This document shows positions 7,628 through 14,839 of a stretch of 22,183 nucleotides of DNA, one piece after another (the first letter of the stretch is position 1; the number at the start of each line of letters is the position of its first letter). A program made the position numbers and the translations under genes. The DNA is from JBBQWS01 sp038210415 (GTDB lineage: Bacteria > Actinomycetota > Actinomycetes > Prado026), in NCBI GenBank assembly GCA_038210415.1, contig JBBQWS010000051.1, forward strand, positions 1-22,183, read 5' to 3'. The notes beneath the pieces are model-generated. The model saw only the letters and a list, made by a program, of their open reading frames with translations. It ran no database searches and was not told where the DNA came from.

Positions 7628-9267
7628 CCGCCACCCTCGTCGCGAAGGACCTGGGTGCCGGCCACGGCGAACGCACGCTGTTCTCCGGGCTCGACCTGGT
7701 GGTCGCTCCGGGCGACGTCGTCGGGCTGGTCGGCCCCAACGGTGCGGGCAAGTCGACCCTCCTAAGGATTCTCGCCGAGCTCGACCGGCCTGAGCACGGA
7801 ACGGTCATTCTGTCGCCCGCGTCCGCGACCGTCGGGCACCTGCCCCAGGAGCCGGAGCGGCACCCGGGCGAGAGCGTCCGCGGCTTTCTGGCCCGGCGCA
7901 CGGGTGTGGCCGCAGCCGATGCCGCGATGGACGCAGCGGCGGGCGCCCTCGCGCTCCCCGATGCCTCGGACCAGGCAGGTCACGACTACGGCGACGCGCT
8001 CGACCGATGGCTCGCCCTTGGCGGCGCCGACCTGGACGAACGTGCCGCGGCCGTCGCCGTCGAGCTCGGTCTGCGGGTCGACCTCGACGAGCAGATGGCT
8101 GCACTGTCCGGCGGGCAGGCGGCGAGGGTCGGGCTCGCCTCGCTGCTGCTGAGCCGCTTCGACATCTTCCTGCTCGACGAGCCCACCAACGACCTCGATC
8201 TGGATGGGCTGGCCCGGCTCGAACGCTTCGTGCAGGGGCTGCGCGGGCCGACGGTGGTGGTCAGCCACGACCGGGAGTTCCTGGCCCGTACGGTGACCCG
8301 GGTCGTGGAGCTCGACCTGGCCCAGCAGCGGGTCAACGTGTTCGGCGGCGGCTACCAGGCGTACCTCGACGAACGCGAGCTGCTGCGCAGGCACGCCCGC
8401 GAGGCCTACGACGAGTACGCCGACCGCCGTGGCGACCTCGAAGCGCGCGCGCACATGCAGCGCGCCTGGATGGAGAAGGGGGTGAAGAACGCGCGCCGCA
8501 AGGCCCCGGACAACGACAAGATCGGCCGCAAGTTCCGGGTCGAAGGAACCGAGAAGCAGGCAGCGAAGGCGCGCCAGACCGACCGGCTGATCGAACGGCT
8601 CGACGTGGTCGACGAACCCCGCAAGGAGTGGGAGCTGCGGATGGAGATCGCGGCCGCCCCCCGGGCTGGAGCGATGGTGGCCGTCATGAACCGCGCGGTG
8701 GTCAGGCGTGGCGACTTCACCCTCGGGCCGGTCGACCTGCAGCTCGGCTGGGCCGAGCGGGTCGCGATCGTCGGTGCGAACGGGTCAGGCAAGTCGACCC
8801 TGCTCGGGCTGTTGCTGGGCCGGCTCAGCCCCGACTCTGGCACGGTCTCGCTCGGCCCCGGCGTGCTCGTCGGCGAGGTCGACCAGGCCCGAGCGCTGTT
8901 CCTCGGCGACGAGCCGCTCGCCCGTGTCTTCGGCGCCGAGCTGCCGGACTGGCCGGACGCCGAGGCACGTACCCTGCTCGCGAAGTTTGGTCTCAAGTCG
9001 TCGCACGTCGTGCGGTCGGCGGCGACCTTGTCGCCGGGGGAGCGCACCCGGGCGGCCTTGGCCCTGCTTCAGGCGCGCGGCGTCAACCTGCTCGTCCTCG
9101 ACGAGCCGACCAACCACCTCGACCTGCCGGCGATCGAGCAGCTCGAGCAGGCACTGGAGTCGTTCATGGGCACGTTGTTGCTCGTCACCCACGACCGGCG
9201 GATGCTGGGTACGGTGATGACCGGTCGCCGGTTGGAACTCGTCGAGGGGCAGGTGTTCGAGAGGTGA
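7624..9267 (+). CDS. ABC-F family ATPase
   Basis: A 547-residue protein with two ABC ATPase domains and no membrane segments, as in the ribosome-associated ABC-F family. Domain 1 has Walker A GPNGAGKST (37-45), signature LSGGQ (161-165) and Walker B LLDEPTND. A charged linker (about 230-330, with APDNDKIGRKFR and EKQAAKARQ) corresponds to the P-site tRNA interaction motif region. Domain 2 has GANGSGKST (384-392), a variant signature LSPGE and LVLDEPTNHLD (490-500). Family members act on stalled ribosomes or protect them from antibiotics; which of these applies here cannot be told from sequence. The ATG overlaps the PAP2 stop (ATGA) and its own stop overlaps the next start (GTGA), so translation is coupled on both sides. 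Confidence 0.93.
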   Translation: MTATLVAKDLGAGHGERTLFSGLDLVVAPGDVVGLVGPNGAGKSTLLRILAELDRPEHGTVILSPASATVGHLPQEPERHPGESVRGFLARRTGVAAADAAMDAAAGALALPDASDQAGHDYGDALDRWLALGGADLDERAAAVAVELGLRVDLDEQMAALSGGQAARVGLASLLLSRFDIFLLDEPTNDLDLDGLARLERFVQGLRGPTVVVSHDREFLARTVTRVVELDLAQQRVNVFGGGYQAYLDERELLRRHAREAYDEYADRRGDLEARAHMQRAWMEKGVKNARRKAPDNDKIGRKFRVEGTEKQAAKARQTDRLIERLDVVDEPRKEWELRMEIAAAPRAGAMVAVMNRAVVRRGDFTLGPVDLQLGWAERVAIVGANGSGKSTLLGLLLGRLSPDSGTVSLGPGVLVGEVDQARALFLGDEPLARVFGAELPDWPDAEARTLLAKFGLKSSHVVRSAATLSPGERTRAALALLQARGVNLLVLDEPTNHLDLPAIEQLEQALESFMGTLLLVTHDRRMLGTVMTGRRLELVEGQVFER

Positions 9268-9701
9268 CGCAGCTGCGGGTGCGGTCGCGGTCGTTGCGGC
9301 CGACGAGCTGGCCCGCGAGCGTCGTCGCGCCGGTGGCGTTGGCCGTCGCGGGCTGTGCGTACCTCGCGATCAACGACCCGAACAACCCGTCGGCCCTGAT
9401 GCCGCGCTGCCCGACCAAGCTGGTCACCGGGCTCGACTGCCCGTTCTGTGGTGGCCTGCGCATGGTCCACGACGTGCTGCACGGCCAGTGGGCCGCAGCC
9501 GCGCACGCCAACCTCGTGCTGCTGGTCGGGTTGCCGATCCTCGGGCTCTTCCTCGCCCGCGGCCGACTGCCTGACGCCGTCGGTCGACTCTTCGCTCGCG
9601 TGCCGGGTCGTTCCTGGGCGATCGGCCTGGTGGCGCTCGCGGTGGTGTGGACGGTGGTGCGCAACGTGCCTGCGTTCCCGCTGCACCCTCTGGTGGGCTA
9701 G
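9264..9701 (+). CDS. DUF2752 family membrane protein
   Basis: A 145-residue protein with about three hydrophobic segments. The family hallmark is a cysteine-rich block CPTKLVTGLDCPFCGGLR (from Cys49, with Cys59 and Cys62), the CP..TG..CP.CGG.R pattern of DUF2752. The four-nucleotide overlap GTGA with the ABC-F gene fixes the GTG start at 9264. The longer open frame upstream is a shadow of the ABC-F gene. Its function is unknown; the clustered cysteines next to a membrane segment suggest metal or disulfide chemistry, but that is inference. Its TAG stop shares the palindrome CTAG with the stop of the convergent ApbE gene. Confidence 0.85.
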   Translation: MTQLRVRSRSLRPTSWPASVVAPVALAVAGCAYLAINDPNNPSALMPRCPTKLVTGLDCPFCGGLRMVHDVLHGQWAAAAHANLVLLVGLPILGLFLARGRLPDAVGRLFARVPGRSWAIGLVALAVVWTVVRNVPAFPLHPLVG

Positions 9702-10489
9702 ACCTCGATCGACGACGACTCGACGGGGACGGTGCCGAACGCCGGATACCCCGACGTCCACCAGGCCATCCCTGAATCGGTGACCGCGTAGGCCTCGAAG
9801 CCGTCGAGCCGTTCGAGCCAGGGCTGCGCCTTCTCGCCCATGGCGAAGGCTGCGGTCGCGACCGAGTCGACCCGGGTCAGGTCGGTGCCGACGACTGTCA
9901 CGCTGGCCAGCCCCGAGGGTGGCCGACCGGTGAACGGGTCGAGGACGTGGGCGCCGCGCTCGGCCGTGCCCGAGGTCGCAACAGCGAGGTCGGTGCCGGA
10001 CACCACCGTGGTGAGCCAGCCTGGGTGCAGCGGGTGTGCCACCCCGATCTGCCAGCTGGCGTCCGGGCCGGGCCGGCCGGACGAACGGACGTCGCCACCG
10101 CCGTTGACGATGTGGTCCCCCAACCCGTGCGAGCTGAGCAGGCGCGACGCGAGCTCGATGCTCCAGCCCTTGACCAGCCCGGACGGGTCGAGCCGCCCAC
10201 CGACCATGCTGCTGAAGTACCCGCCGCTGGCCGTGTGTTCGAACTCGCAGAGCTCGAGCACCTCGGCGACCCGGCTGTCGCAGGCCCCGATCCGGAGCTC
10301 GCCGCGGGCGAGCCGGCTGATCTGGGAGTCGGCGCGGTAGGTGCTGAACGTCGCGTCGACCCAGTGCAGCCAGCTGACCGCCTGCCGGAGGGCCTCGGCG
10401 ACCGTGGCCCCGTGCCCGGCTCGGGGTCGGACGGCGAAGCTGACGACCGTGCCCATCACAGGTTCGACGTGGCGCACGGCGTCGGGCAT
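9698..10489 (-). CDS. apbE: FAD:protein FMN transferase (ApbE family)
   Basis: A 263-residue enzyme of the family that moves FMN from FAD to a Thr/Ser hydroxyl of target flavoproteins, using Mg2+. Visible family motifs are EPVMGTVVSF (9-18), DPSGLVKGW with Lys107, NGGGDVR (129-135), HVLDPFTGRP (181-190) and the metal-site block DSVATAAFAMG (Asp208, Thr212). No signal peptide or lipobox is seen, unlike many secreted ApbE proteins. The natural substrate is probably the product of the gene immediately upstream, which has the flavinylation motif. The start is ATG 10489; a GTG at 10498, one base after the previous stop, is an equally close alternative. It is last in a three-gene minus-strand operon. 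Confidence 0.92.
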   Translation of the reverse strand: MPDAVRHVEPVMGTVVSFAVRPRAGHGATVAEALRQAVSWLHWVDATFSTYRADSQISRLARGELRIGACDSRVAEVLELCEFEHTASGGYFSSMVGGRLDPSGLVKGWSIELASRLLSSHGLGDHIVNGGGDVRSSGRPGPDASWQIGVAHPLHPGWLTTVVSGTDLAVATSGTAERGAHVLDPFTGRPPSGLASVTVVGTDLTRVDSVATAAFAMGEKAQPWLERLDGFEAYAVTDSGMAWWTSGYPAFGTVPVESSSIEV

Positions 10490-10499
10490 GTCGGTCACG

Positions 10500-10961
10500 T
10501 CAGATCTGGTCGATCGCCGACTGGAGCGACTGGACGTAGCCGTCGCTGGTGTAGGTCGCTCCCGAGATGGAGTTGATCTGGGCGCTCTGGGCCGCCACGG
10601 CCTCCTGGCTGAGCAGCGGAGCGGAGTACTGGCTGATCTGGGCCGAGTGGCCGTCCTGGTCCGGCAGGGCCAAGGCGGTGACCGCCGTGATCGTCTTGCC
10701 CTTGACGGTGATCTGCACCTGCACGGTGCCGAACTGCGTGTTGACCGGCGAACCAGTGAGCGTGCGGGTCGCCGTCGCCGGAGCCGACGAGGCCGCGGCC
10801 CTGGGCGGGCTCGAGGCCTTGGGCGTGGTGCCCGTGCCGGTGGTGCCCGTGCCGGTGGTGCCCGTGCCGAGCGCGAGGGCCTCGGGCGCGTGGGTCTTGA
10901 AACCGAGGAGGGCGACGAGCCCCACGACGGTACTGACGAGGGCGAACAGAACGCGGCGCAT
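10500..10961 (-). CDS. Membrane-anchored FMN-binding domain protein (covalent flavin carrier)
   Basis: A 153-residue protein. Residues 4-21 form a hydrophobic N-terminal anchor or signal sequence. Residues 32-46 are a low-complexity linker of repeated Gly-Thr units, followed by an Ala/Ser/Pro-rich stretch. An FMN_bind domain (about 70-150) ends in SISGATYTS (131-139). This matches the motif whose threonine (here Thr136) receives FMN by phosphoester linkage from ApbE in related proteins such as the NQR and RNF subunits. The likely role is a flavin electron carrier on the outer face of the membrane, accepting electrons from the upstream reductase. An AGGGAG ribosome site lies about 9 nt before the ATG, and the gene starts 12 nt after the reductase stop. 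Confidence 0.9.
   Translation of the reverse strand: MRRVLFALVSTVVGLVALLGFKTHAPEALALGTGTTGTGTTGTGTTPKASSPPRAAASSAPATATRTLTGSPVNTQFGTVQVQITVKGKTITAVTALALPDQDGHSAQISQYSAPLLSQEAVAAQSAQINSISGATYTSDGYVQSLQSAIDQI
10827..10869 (-). repeat. 15-bp tandem repeat encoding the Gly-Thr linker
   Basis: Three consecutive 15-bp units (plus strand ggtgcccgtgccggt; the third is incomplete at its end) encode TGTTG-type repeats in the linker between membrane anchor and FMN domain. The unit is a multiple of three, so copy-number change would alter linker length without a frameshift. Confidence 0.85.
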
Positions 10962-10973
10962 CGCAGGAACTCC

Positions 10974-12365
10974 CTAGAACGCGAATTCTTCGTTGTGGAT
11001 GTGCTTGGCCGGCACCTTCGCGGCGAGCAGGGCGGAGGTCGCGGCCCGGGTGAGTCCAGGCGGCCCGCACATGTAGACCTCGTGGTGCGCGAGGCCGGGC
11101 ACCAGCGTGGCGAGCCGGTCGGCGCGGATGGCGTCGGTCGGGCTGCCGGGCAGGCCGAGCACGTAGTGCAGCTTGGCACCGCGCTCGCGGGCGATCCGCT
11201 CCAGCTCCGAACGCAGCACCAGGTCGCCCTCGGAGTTGGCGCGGTAGATCAAGGTGATGTGCCCGGGCTTGCCGGGGAGCGTCTCGAACAGAGCGCGCAA
11301 CGGGGTGATGCCGATACCGCCGCCGATGAGCAGGACCCGTTGCCGCGTGCGCCGAGCGGCCGTGAACGCGCCGTACGGGCCTTCGGCCAGGACCCGGGTA
11401 CCGGGCTTGAGCCCCTGCAGGTCGCTGGAGTGGTCGCCCAGCGCCTTGACGGTGATCCGGAGCGCCTTGGGGTGCGGCGGGGCCGACAACGAGTAGGGGT
11501 GCGACTGCCACCAGTGGTTGCTGTCGAAGAAGCGCCAGCGGAAGAACTGCCCGGACTCGGCGCCCAGCCGGTCGAGGTGCTTGCCCTGCACCACGATCGA
11601 GATGGTGTCGGCGCCCTCGTTGATGACGTGGGTGACCTTCATCTGGTGCCGGAAGTAGCCGCGGACCGGGACGATGAACCGGTTCCAGAGCAGGGCCACC
11701 GCCGCAAGGACGTACATGGTGGCCCAGAGCACCCGGGCCGGCATGCTGCGCATGAACTCGGCGCCGGTGGCGAACTGGTGCGCGAACGACAGGGCGATCG
11801 CGAGGTAGGTGTAGAGGTGGATGTAGTACCAGGTCTCGTAGCGCATGCGCCTGCGCGCGGCCCGGGCCGAGACCGCGCCGACCATGACGAGCAGGCCGAG
11901 ACCCACCGTGGCCATGAGGACGTCGGGGTACTGCGTGAGCAGGTCGGACGTCATGCCGGGGACGGAACGGTCGAACATCAGGGCGTAGCCCCAGATGATG
12001 AGCAGCGCGTGGGCGGTGAGCAGCGACACGGTGTAGCGGCCGCCCATCGCGTGCCAGCGGGCCAGCCGATCCGCACCGACGACTCGTTCGAGCACGGGCA
12101 GCCGCGCCATCAGGATCAGCAGGACGACGGCGGCATAGCCACCGAGCAGACCGGTGATCCGCCCCGCGTTCGTCAGCCAGTCGCCGAGCGTGTGCAGGGT
12201 CGCCGGCGTGTTGTGCCACCACAGGACGATGACTGCCGCCGCGCCGGCGTAGACGAGGGCGAGCACCCGCTCCGGAGTGACCAGGCTCCGGCTGACGGGC
12301 CTGCTGGCGGCGGGTGCCAGAGCGGGTCGGGGCGGTCGCGCGGCCGGTGCCTGGGCGGTTCTCAC
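10974..12365 (-). CDS. Ferric-reductase-like transmembrane oxidoreductase (haem b / FAD / NAD(P)H)
   Basis: A 463-residue protein. The N-terminal half (about 33-235) has six membrane segments with two histidine pairs placed as haem-b ligands: His105 and His119, then His183 and His196. The cytoplasmic half has an FAD-binding barrel with HPYSLSAPP (289-297) and an NAD(P)-binding domain with GGGIGITP (348-355) and CGPPG (433-437). This is the ferric reductase / NADPH-oxidase-like fold that passes electrons from NAD(P)H across the membrane. The GTG start at 12365 is well supported by GGAGGAG at 12371-12377, five bases upstream; the longer frame upstream is not coding. It is first in an operon with the FMN protein and ApbE, so the likely acceptor is that external flavin. 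Confidence 0.93.
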   Translation of the reverse strand: MRTAQAPAARPPRPALAPAASRPVSRSLVTPERVLALVYAGAAAVIVLWWHNTPATLHTLGDWLTNAGRITGLLGGYAAVVLLILMARLPVLERVVGADRLARWHAMGGRYTVSLLTAHALLIIWGYALMFDRSVPGMTSDLLTQYPDVLMATVGLGLLVMVGAVSARAARRRMRYETWYYIHLYTYLAIALSFAHQFATGAEFMRSMPARVLWATMYVLAAVALLWNRFIVPVRGYFRHQMKVTHVINEGADTISIVVQGKHLDRLGAESGQFFRWRFFDSNHWWQSHPYSLSAPPHPKALRITVKALGDHSSDLQGLKPGTRVLAEGPYGAFTAARRTRQRVLLIGGGIGITPLRALFETLPGKPGHITLIYRANSEGDLVLRSELERIARERGAKLHYVLGLPGSPTDAIRADRLATLVPGLAHHEVYMCGPPGLTRAATSALLAAKVPAKHIHNEEFAF

Positions 12366-12430
12366 GCGGGCTCCTCCGGTTGGTGCGCCGGGCGGTCCCG
12401 GTGCGCTGAACTCCACGGTGGCCGAAGACC

Positions 12431-12447
12431 CTGAGATATTGCTGAGA
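12431..12447. promoter_or_regulatory. Direct repeat CTGAGA spaced one helical turn
   Basis: CTGAGA at 12431 and again at 12442 are separated by TATTG, giving an 11-bp period. They lie in the 124-bp divergent intergenic region between the reductase operon and the large membrane-protein gene. Such spacing is typical of response-regulator binding sites, but no local two-component system is present and chance is possible. Confidence 0.25.
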
Positions 12448-12489
12448 CGAACCTCCGCTGGGCCTGGGAGTGTCCGGCAGACTGGCCTC

Positions 12490-14433
12490 ATGGGGAGGAC
12501 CAGGGTGCCGGCGGCAGCGCTGCTGGCAACCTTCGCCGCCCTTCTCCTGCCTGGTGCTGCGCTGGCCGAAGGTCCCGGTCTCAGGTTCGCGGAGCCGGAC
12601 CCGACCACGTTGACGTGGTCGGCCGTCGAGCGGGGAGCAGTCCTCACCCTGTGCAACACCACGAACGCCCCGGTCATCCCAGTCTTTCTCGTGTCCGGTC
12701 CGGAGGTCGGCGCCGGCTCGCGGCTGGTGGCGGAGCTACTGGCCGCCACCACGCCCGGCGGGCCGATCGGTGCCGGGGCCTGCGGCAAGGTGGGGCTCAG
12801 CCTCACCGGGTCGGGGTCGGACAACCCGCCTCGCACCGAGTCGACCACCGCGGAGCTCACTGCGGTGGCTCCGGGGGTGGGCTCGACCGGGCTGTCGATC
12901 AGGATCTTGCCCGACGTCGGACCCACGCTGCTGGGGTCGTTCGGCGACGTCACCCTCACCGCGACGCGGTCGAACCCGTGGTCCGGGTCCGCGACTCTGG
13001 ACGACCCCGCCCTCTGGTTGCGCTACTCAGGTACACCGGCACCGGTGGACCCGCAGGGAGTGCTCGTCGTCGAAGGCTCCCGGCGGGCGACCCTGCAGCT
13101 CGGCGGCGGGCAGCTCGCGGTCGACGGAGGGCTGCGCGTGCCGCTCACCTTGACCGGGGCGAACCGGCCGGGGACGTACCACGGGACCCTCGAGCTGGGC
13201 GGCCAGCACGGCAGCATCCCCGTCGCCGTCGCCGTCGTCGTTGCGGACGCCGTATGGGTCCTGCTGCTGCTCGTGCTGGTCGGCGTTCTGGTGGCCCTGC
13301 TGCTGCGGGTGGCGACCGGCAAGTGGCGCTACCGATTGCGGCTGTGGCAGGCCCGCCGGCGGGTTCGCAAGGGCTACGCCGCCGGGCGAGCGCTCGGCCC
13401 CGAGCTCGCCGAGCGGTTCCCGGTGCCCACCGACGTCGCGGTGGAGGCGTGGCGGGCCGAGGCGAGGTCGGCGGGCAGGGCCTACTTCCGTACGGTGCTG
13501 ACGGTCGACGTCGCCGATCCCACGTACGTCTCGGTGTGCGCCGACGTCTCGCAGGTGCTCGCTGACTGTGAGTGCCTGCAGCGGACGTTCGCACCGGCCG
13601 TCGGCGGGCTCGAGCACGCAGTGGCCCGGCTCGGGGAGTTCCTCGACGCCGCCCTGCCGTCGCTGGACGACCCAGATGTTGTCGACGTGGCTCGGGCCCT
13701 GCTGCGCGTGGACACGACACGACCGCCGTTGCAGGTCAAGGAGGCGAGCAAGGTCCGCGACCTGGCCGGGCGGCTCACCGAGACCGTGGCGGCCTGGCAG
13801 GCCGAGGCCGAGGTGGTCCTGCGGCACATGCGCTGGAGCCGGCGGCTGGCCCACGGAGCCGAGTTCCCCGAGCAGCTCCAGCTGGCAGCCGCGAACGACG
13901 CGCTGGGTCGGGCGATCCGCGAGCTGTTCGACTCGACCACGACCGCCTCCGTCGGCGCGGTGGCGCACGGTGCCGACGTCCGCGAGGCCCACCGCCTGCT
14001 GGCGACGGTGGGCGCTCGTCGCGGGGTCTGGCTCGAGGACGATCTCGGCGGCCCGTTGGCCGATCCGGTGGACGGCGCCTTCACCGACCTGATGCCCGAG
14101 CGGGTGGCACACCCCGAGCTCCGTTCGACTCTTCGCGCCCAGCGCTGGTCGGGGGCCCCGCTGGCGGCCACGACCTTCCGGGTCACGCACGAGTACGTCC
14201 CGGTCGTCGCAGGGGCGCTCGCCTCGGTCCTGGTGACCTTCGCGGGGGCGGTGGTGGCTTTCGGCGCCGCGGCGTTCGTGGCCTACCAGGTGCTGTACGC
14301 GGGCAGGCCGTTCGGCAGCGGGCCGGACCTGCTGGCCGCGGTGTTCGCGGGCGTCGCCGCGGGCGCGGTCGTGGACGCACTCGTCAACGGGGTCAACTGG
14401 TCCCGCGGCGGGCTGAGGTCCCTGAAGGCCTGA
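12490..14433 (+). CDS. Large membrane protein of unknown function with secreted N-terminal region
   Basis: A 647-residue protein that I do not recognise. Residues 1-26 are a clear signal peptide ending ALA|EG. Residues 27-250 are predicted outside the cell and are rich in Thr, Ser, Gly and Val, with a beta-sandwich look. A membrane segment lies at about 253-276 and is followed by a strongly basic stretch (WRYRLRLWQARRRVRK), which places the next part inside. Residues 300-560 are mainly helical and charged and probably cytoplasmic. Two further hydrophobic segments lie at about 570-600 and 610-632. No catalytic motif is apparent. The ATG at 12490 is preceded by CAGACT at 6 nt, a weak -10. It faces away from the ferric-reductase operon and ends 3 bp before an ArsR-type operator. 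A sensor or envelope-associated role is possible, but there is no direct evidence. Confidence 0.8.
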   Translation: MGRTRVPAAALLATFAALLLPGAALAEGPGLRFAEPDPTTLTWSAVERGAVLTLCNTTNAPVIPVFLVSGPEVGAGSRLVAELLAATTPGGPIGAGACGKVGLSLTGSGSDNPPRTESTTAELTAVAPGVGSTGLSIRILPDVGPTLLGSFGDVTLTATRSNPWSGSATLDDPALWLRYSGTPAPVDPQGVLVVEGSRRATLQLGGGQLAVDGGLRVPLTLTGANRPGTYHGTLELGGQHGSIPVAVAVVVADAVWVLLLLVLVGVLVALLLRVATGKWRYRLRLWQARRRVRKGYAAGRALGPELAERFPVPTDVAVEAWRAEARSAGRAYFRTVLTVDVADPTYVSVCADVSQVLADCECLQRTFAPAVGGLEHAVARLGEFLDAALPSLDDPDVVDVARALLRVDTTRPPLQVKEASKVRDLAGRLTETVAAWQAEAEVVLRHMRWSRRLAHGAEFPEQLQLAAANDALGRAIRELFDSTTTASVGAVAHGADVREAHRLLATVGARRGVWLEDDLGGPLADPVDGAFTDLMPERVAHPELRSTLRAQRWSGAPLAATTFRVTHEYVPVVAGALASVLVTFAGAVVAFGAAAFVAYQVLYAGRPFGSGPDLLAAVFAGVAAGAVVDALVNGVNWSRGGLRSLKA

Positions 14434-14435
14434 AG

Positions 14436-14461
14436 TTCTGTCGTTTGCGCAAGTAACAGAA
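14436..14461. promoter_or_regulatory. 26-bp imperfect palindrome, probable ArsR/SmtB operator
   Basis: Two 13-bp half-sites, TTCTGT-NNN-TTGC and its inverse GCAA-NNN-ACAGAA, match at 10 of 13 positions and are centred between 14448 and 14449. The site lies 18 bp before the GTG of the ArsR-type gene and overlaps the candidate -35 box. That position suits repression by the encoded regulator of its own operon. Confidence 0.65.
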
Positions 14462-14473
14462 TGATGCGACGAT
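14445..14473 (+). promoter_or_regulatory. Candidate promoter of the ArsR-VIT operon
   Basis: TTGCGC (14445-14450) as -35, a 17-bp spacer, and GACGAT (14468-14473) as -10, followed by 6 nt and the GTG start, which would make the mRNA leaderless. The -10 deviates from TANNNT at its first base. The -35 lies inside the 26-bp palindrome. Confidence 0.4.
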
Positions 14474-14479
14474 GACGCC

Positions 14480-14839
14480 GTGACCAGCAACCAGCCACCA
14501 GTTCACCTCTGCGACGACGCGGCCAGCACCTTCGCGATCTTGGCGTCGCCGGTGCGGGTCCGACTGCTCTGGCTGCTGGCCCGCGGAGAGGCCGACGTAA
14601 GCACGCTCGCCGAGTCGGCCGGCACGACGGTCACCACCACCAGTCAGCACCTCGCCCGGCTGCGTCAGGCCGGGCTCGTCTCGGTGCGGGCCGAGGGCAA
14701 GCGGCACGTCTACCTCGTCGACGACCCCCATGTGATCTCCCTGGTCGAGCAGGCGCTCGACCACCACGACGACCTGCGCCGGCGTGCGCCGGCCCTGAGC
14801 GCCCTGCCCACGAGCGACCGAAAGGTGTCCTCCCGATGA
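14480..14839 (+). CDS. ArsR/SmtB-family metal-responsive repressor
   Basis: A 119-residue winged-helix regulator. The N-terminal helix is followed by ILASPVRVRLLWLL, then the recognition helix region (about 51-62, VTTTSQHLARLR) and a beta-wing with GKRHVYLV. The C-terminal helix DDPHVISLVEQALDHHDD resembles the alpha-5 metal site of mycobacterial NmtR (ligands Asp91, His93, His104, His107). Here the matching residues are Asp82, His84, His95 and Asp98, so three of four are kept. His9 and Cys11 near the N-terminus might add ligands. In this family metal binding releases DNA. The metal cannot be read from sequence; the neighbouring transporter suggests Fe or Mn, while Ni/Co/Zn remain possible. 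The stop overlaps the transporter start (ATGA). Confidence 0.9.
   Translation: MTSNQPPVHLCDDAASTFAILASPVRVRLLWLLARGEADVSTLAESAGTTVTTTSQHLARLRQAGLVSVRAEGKRHVYLVDDPHVISLVEQALDHHDDLRRRAPALSALPTSDRKVSSR

Noticed and set aside
12366..12489. FMN riboswitch upstream of the flavin operon
   Set aside because: The 124-bp region shows no recognisable RFN-element conserved blocks.
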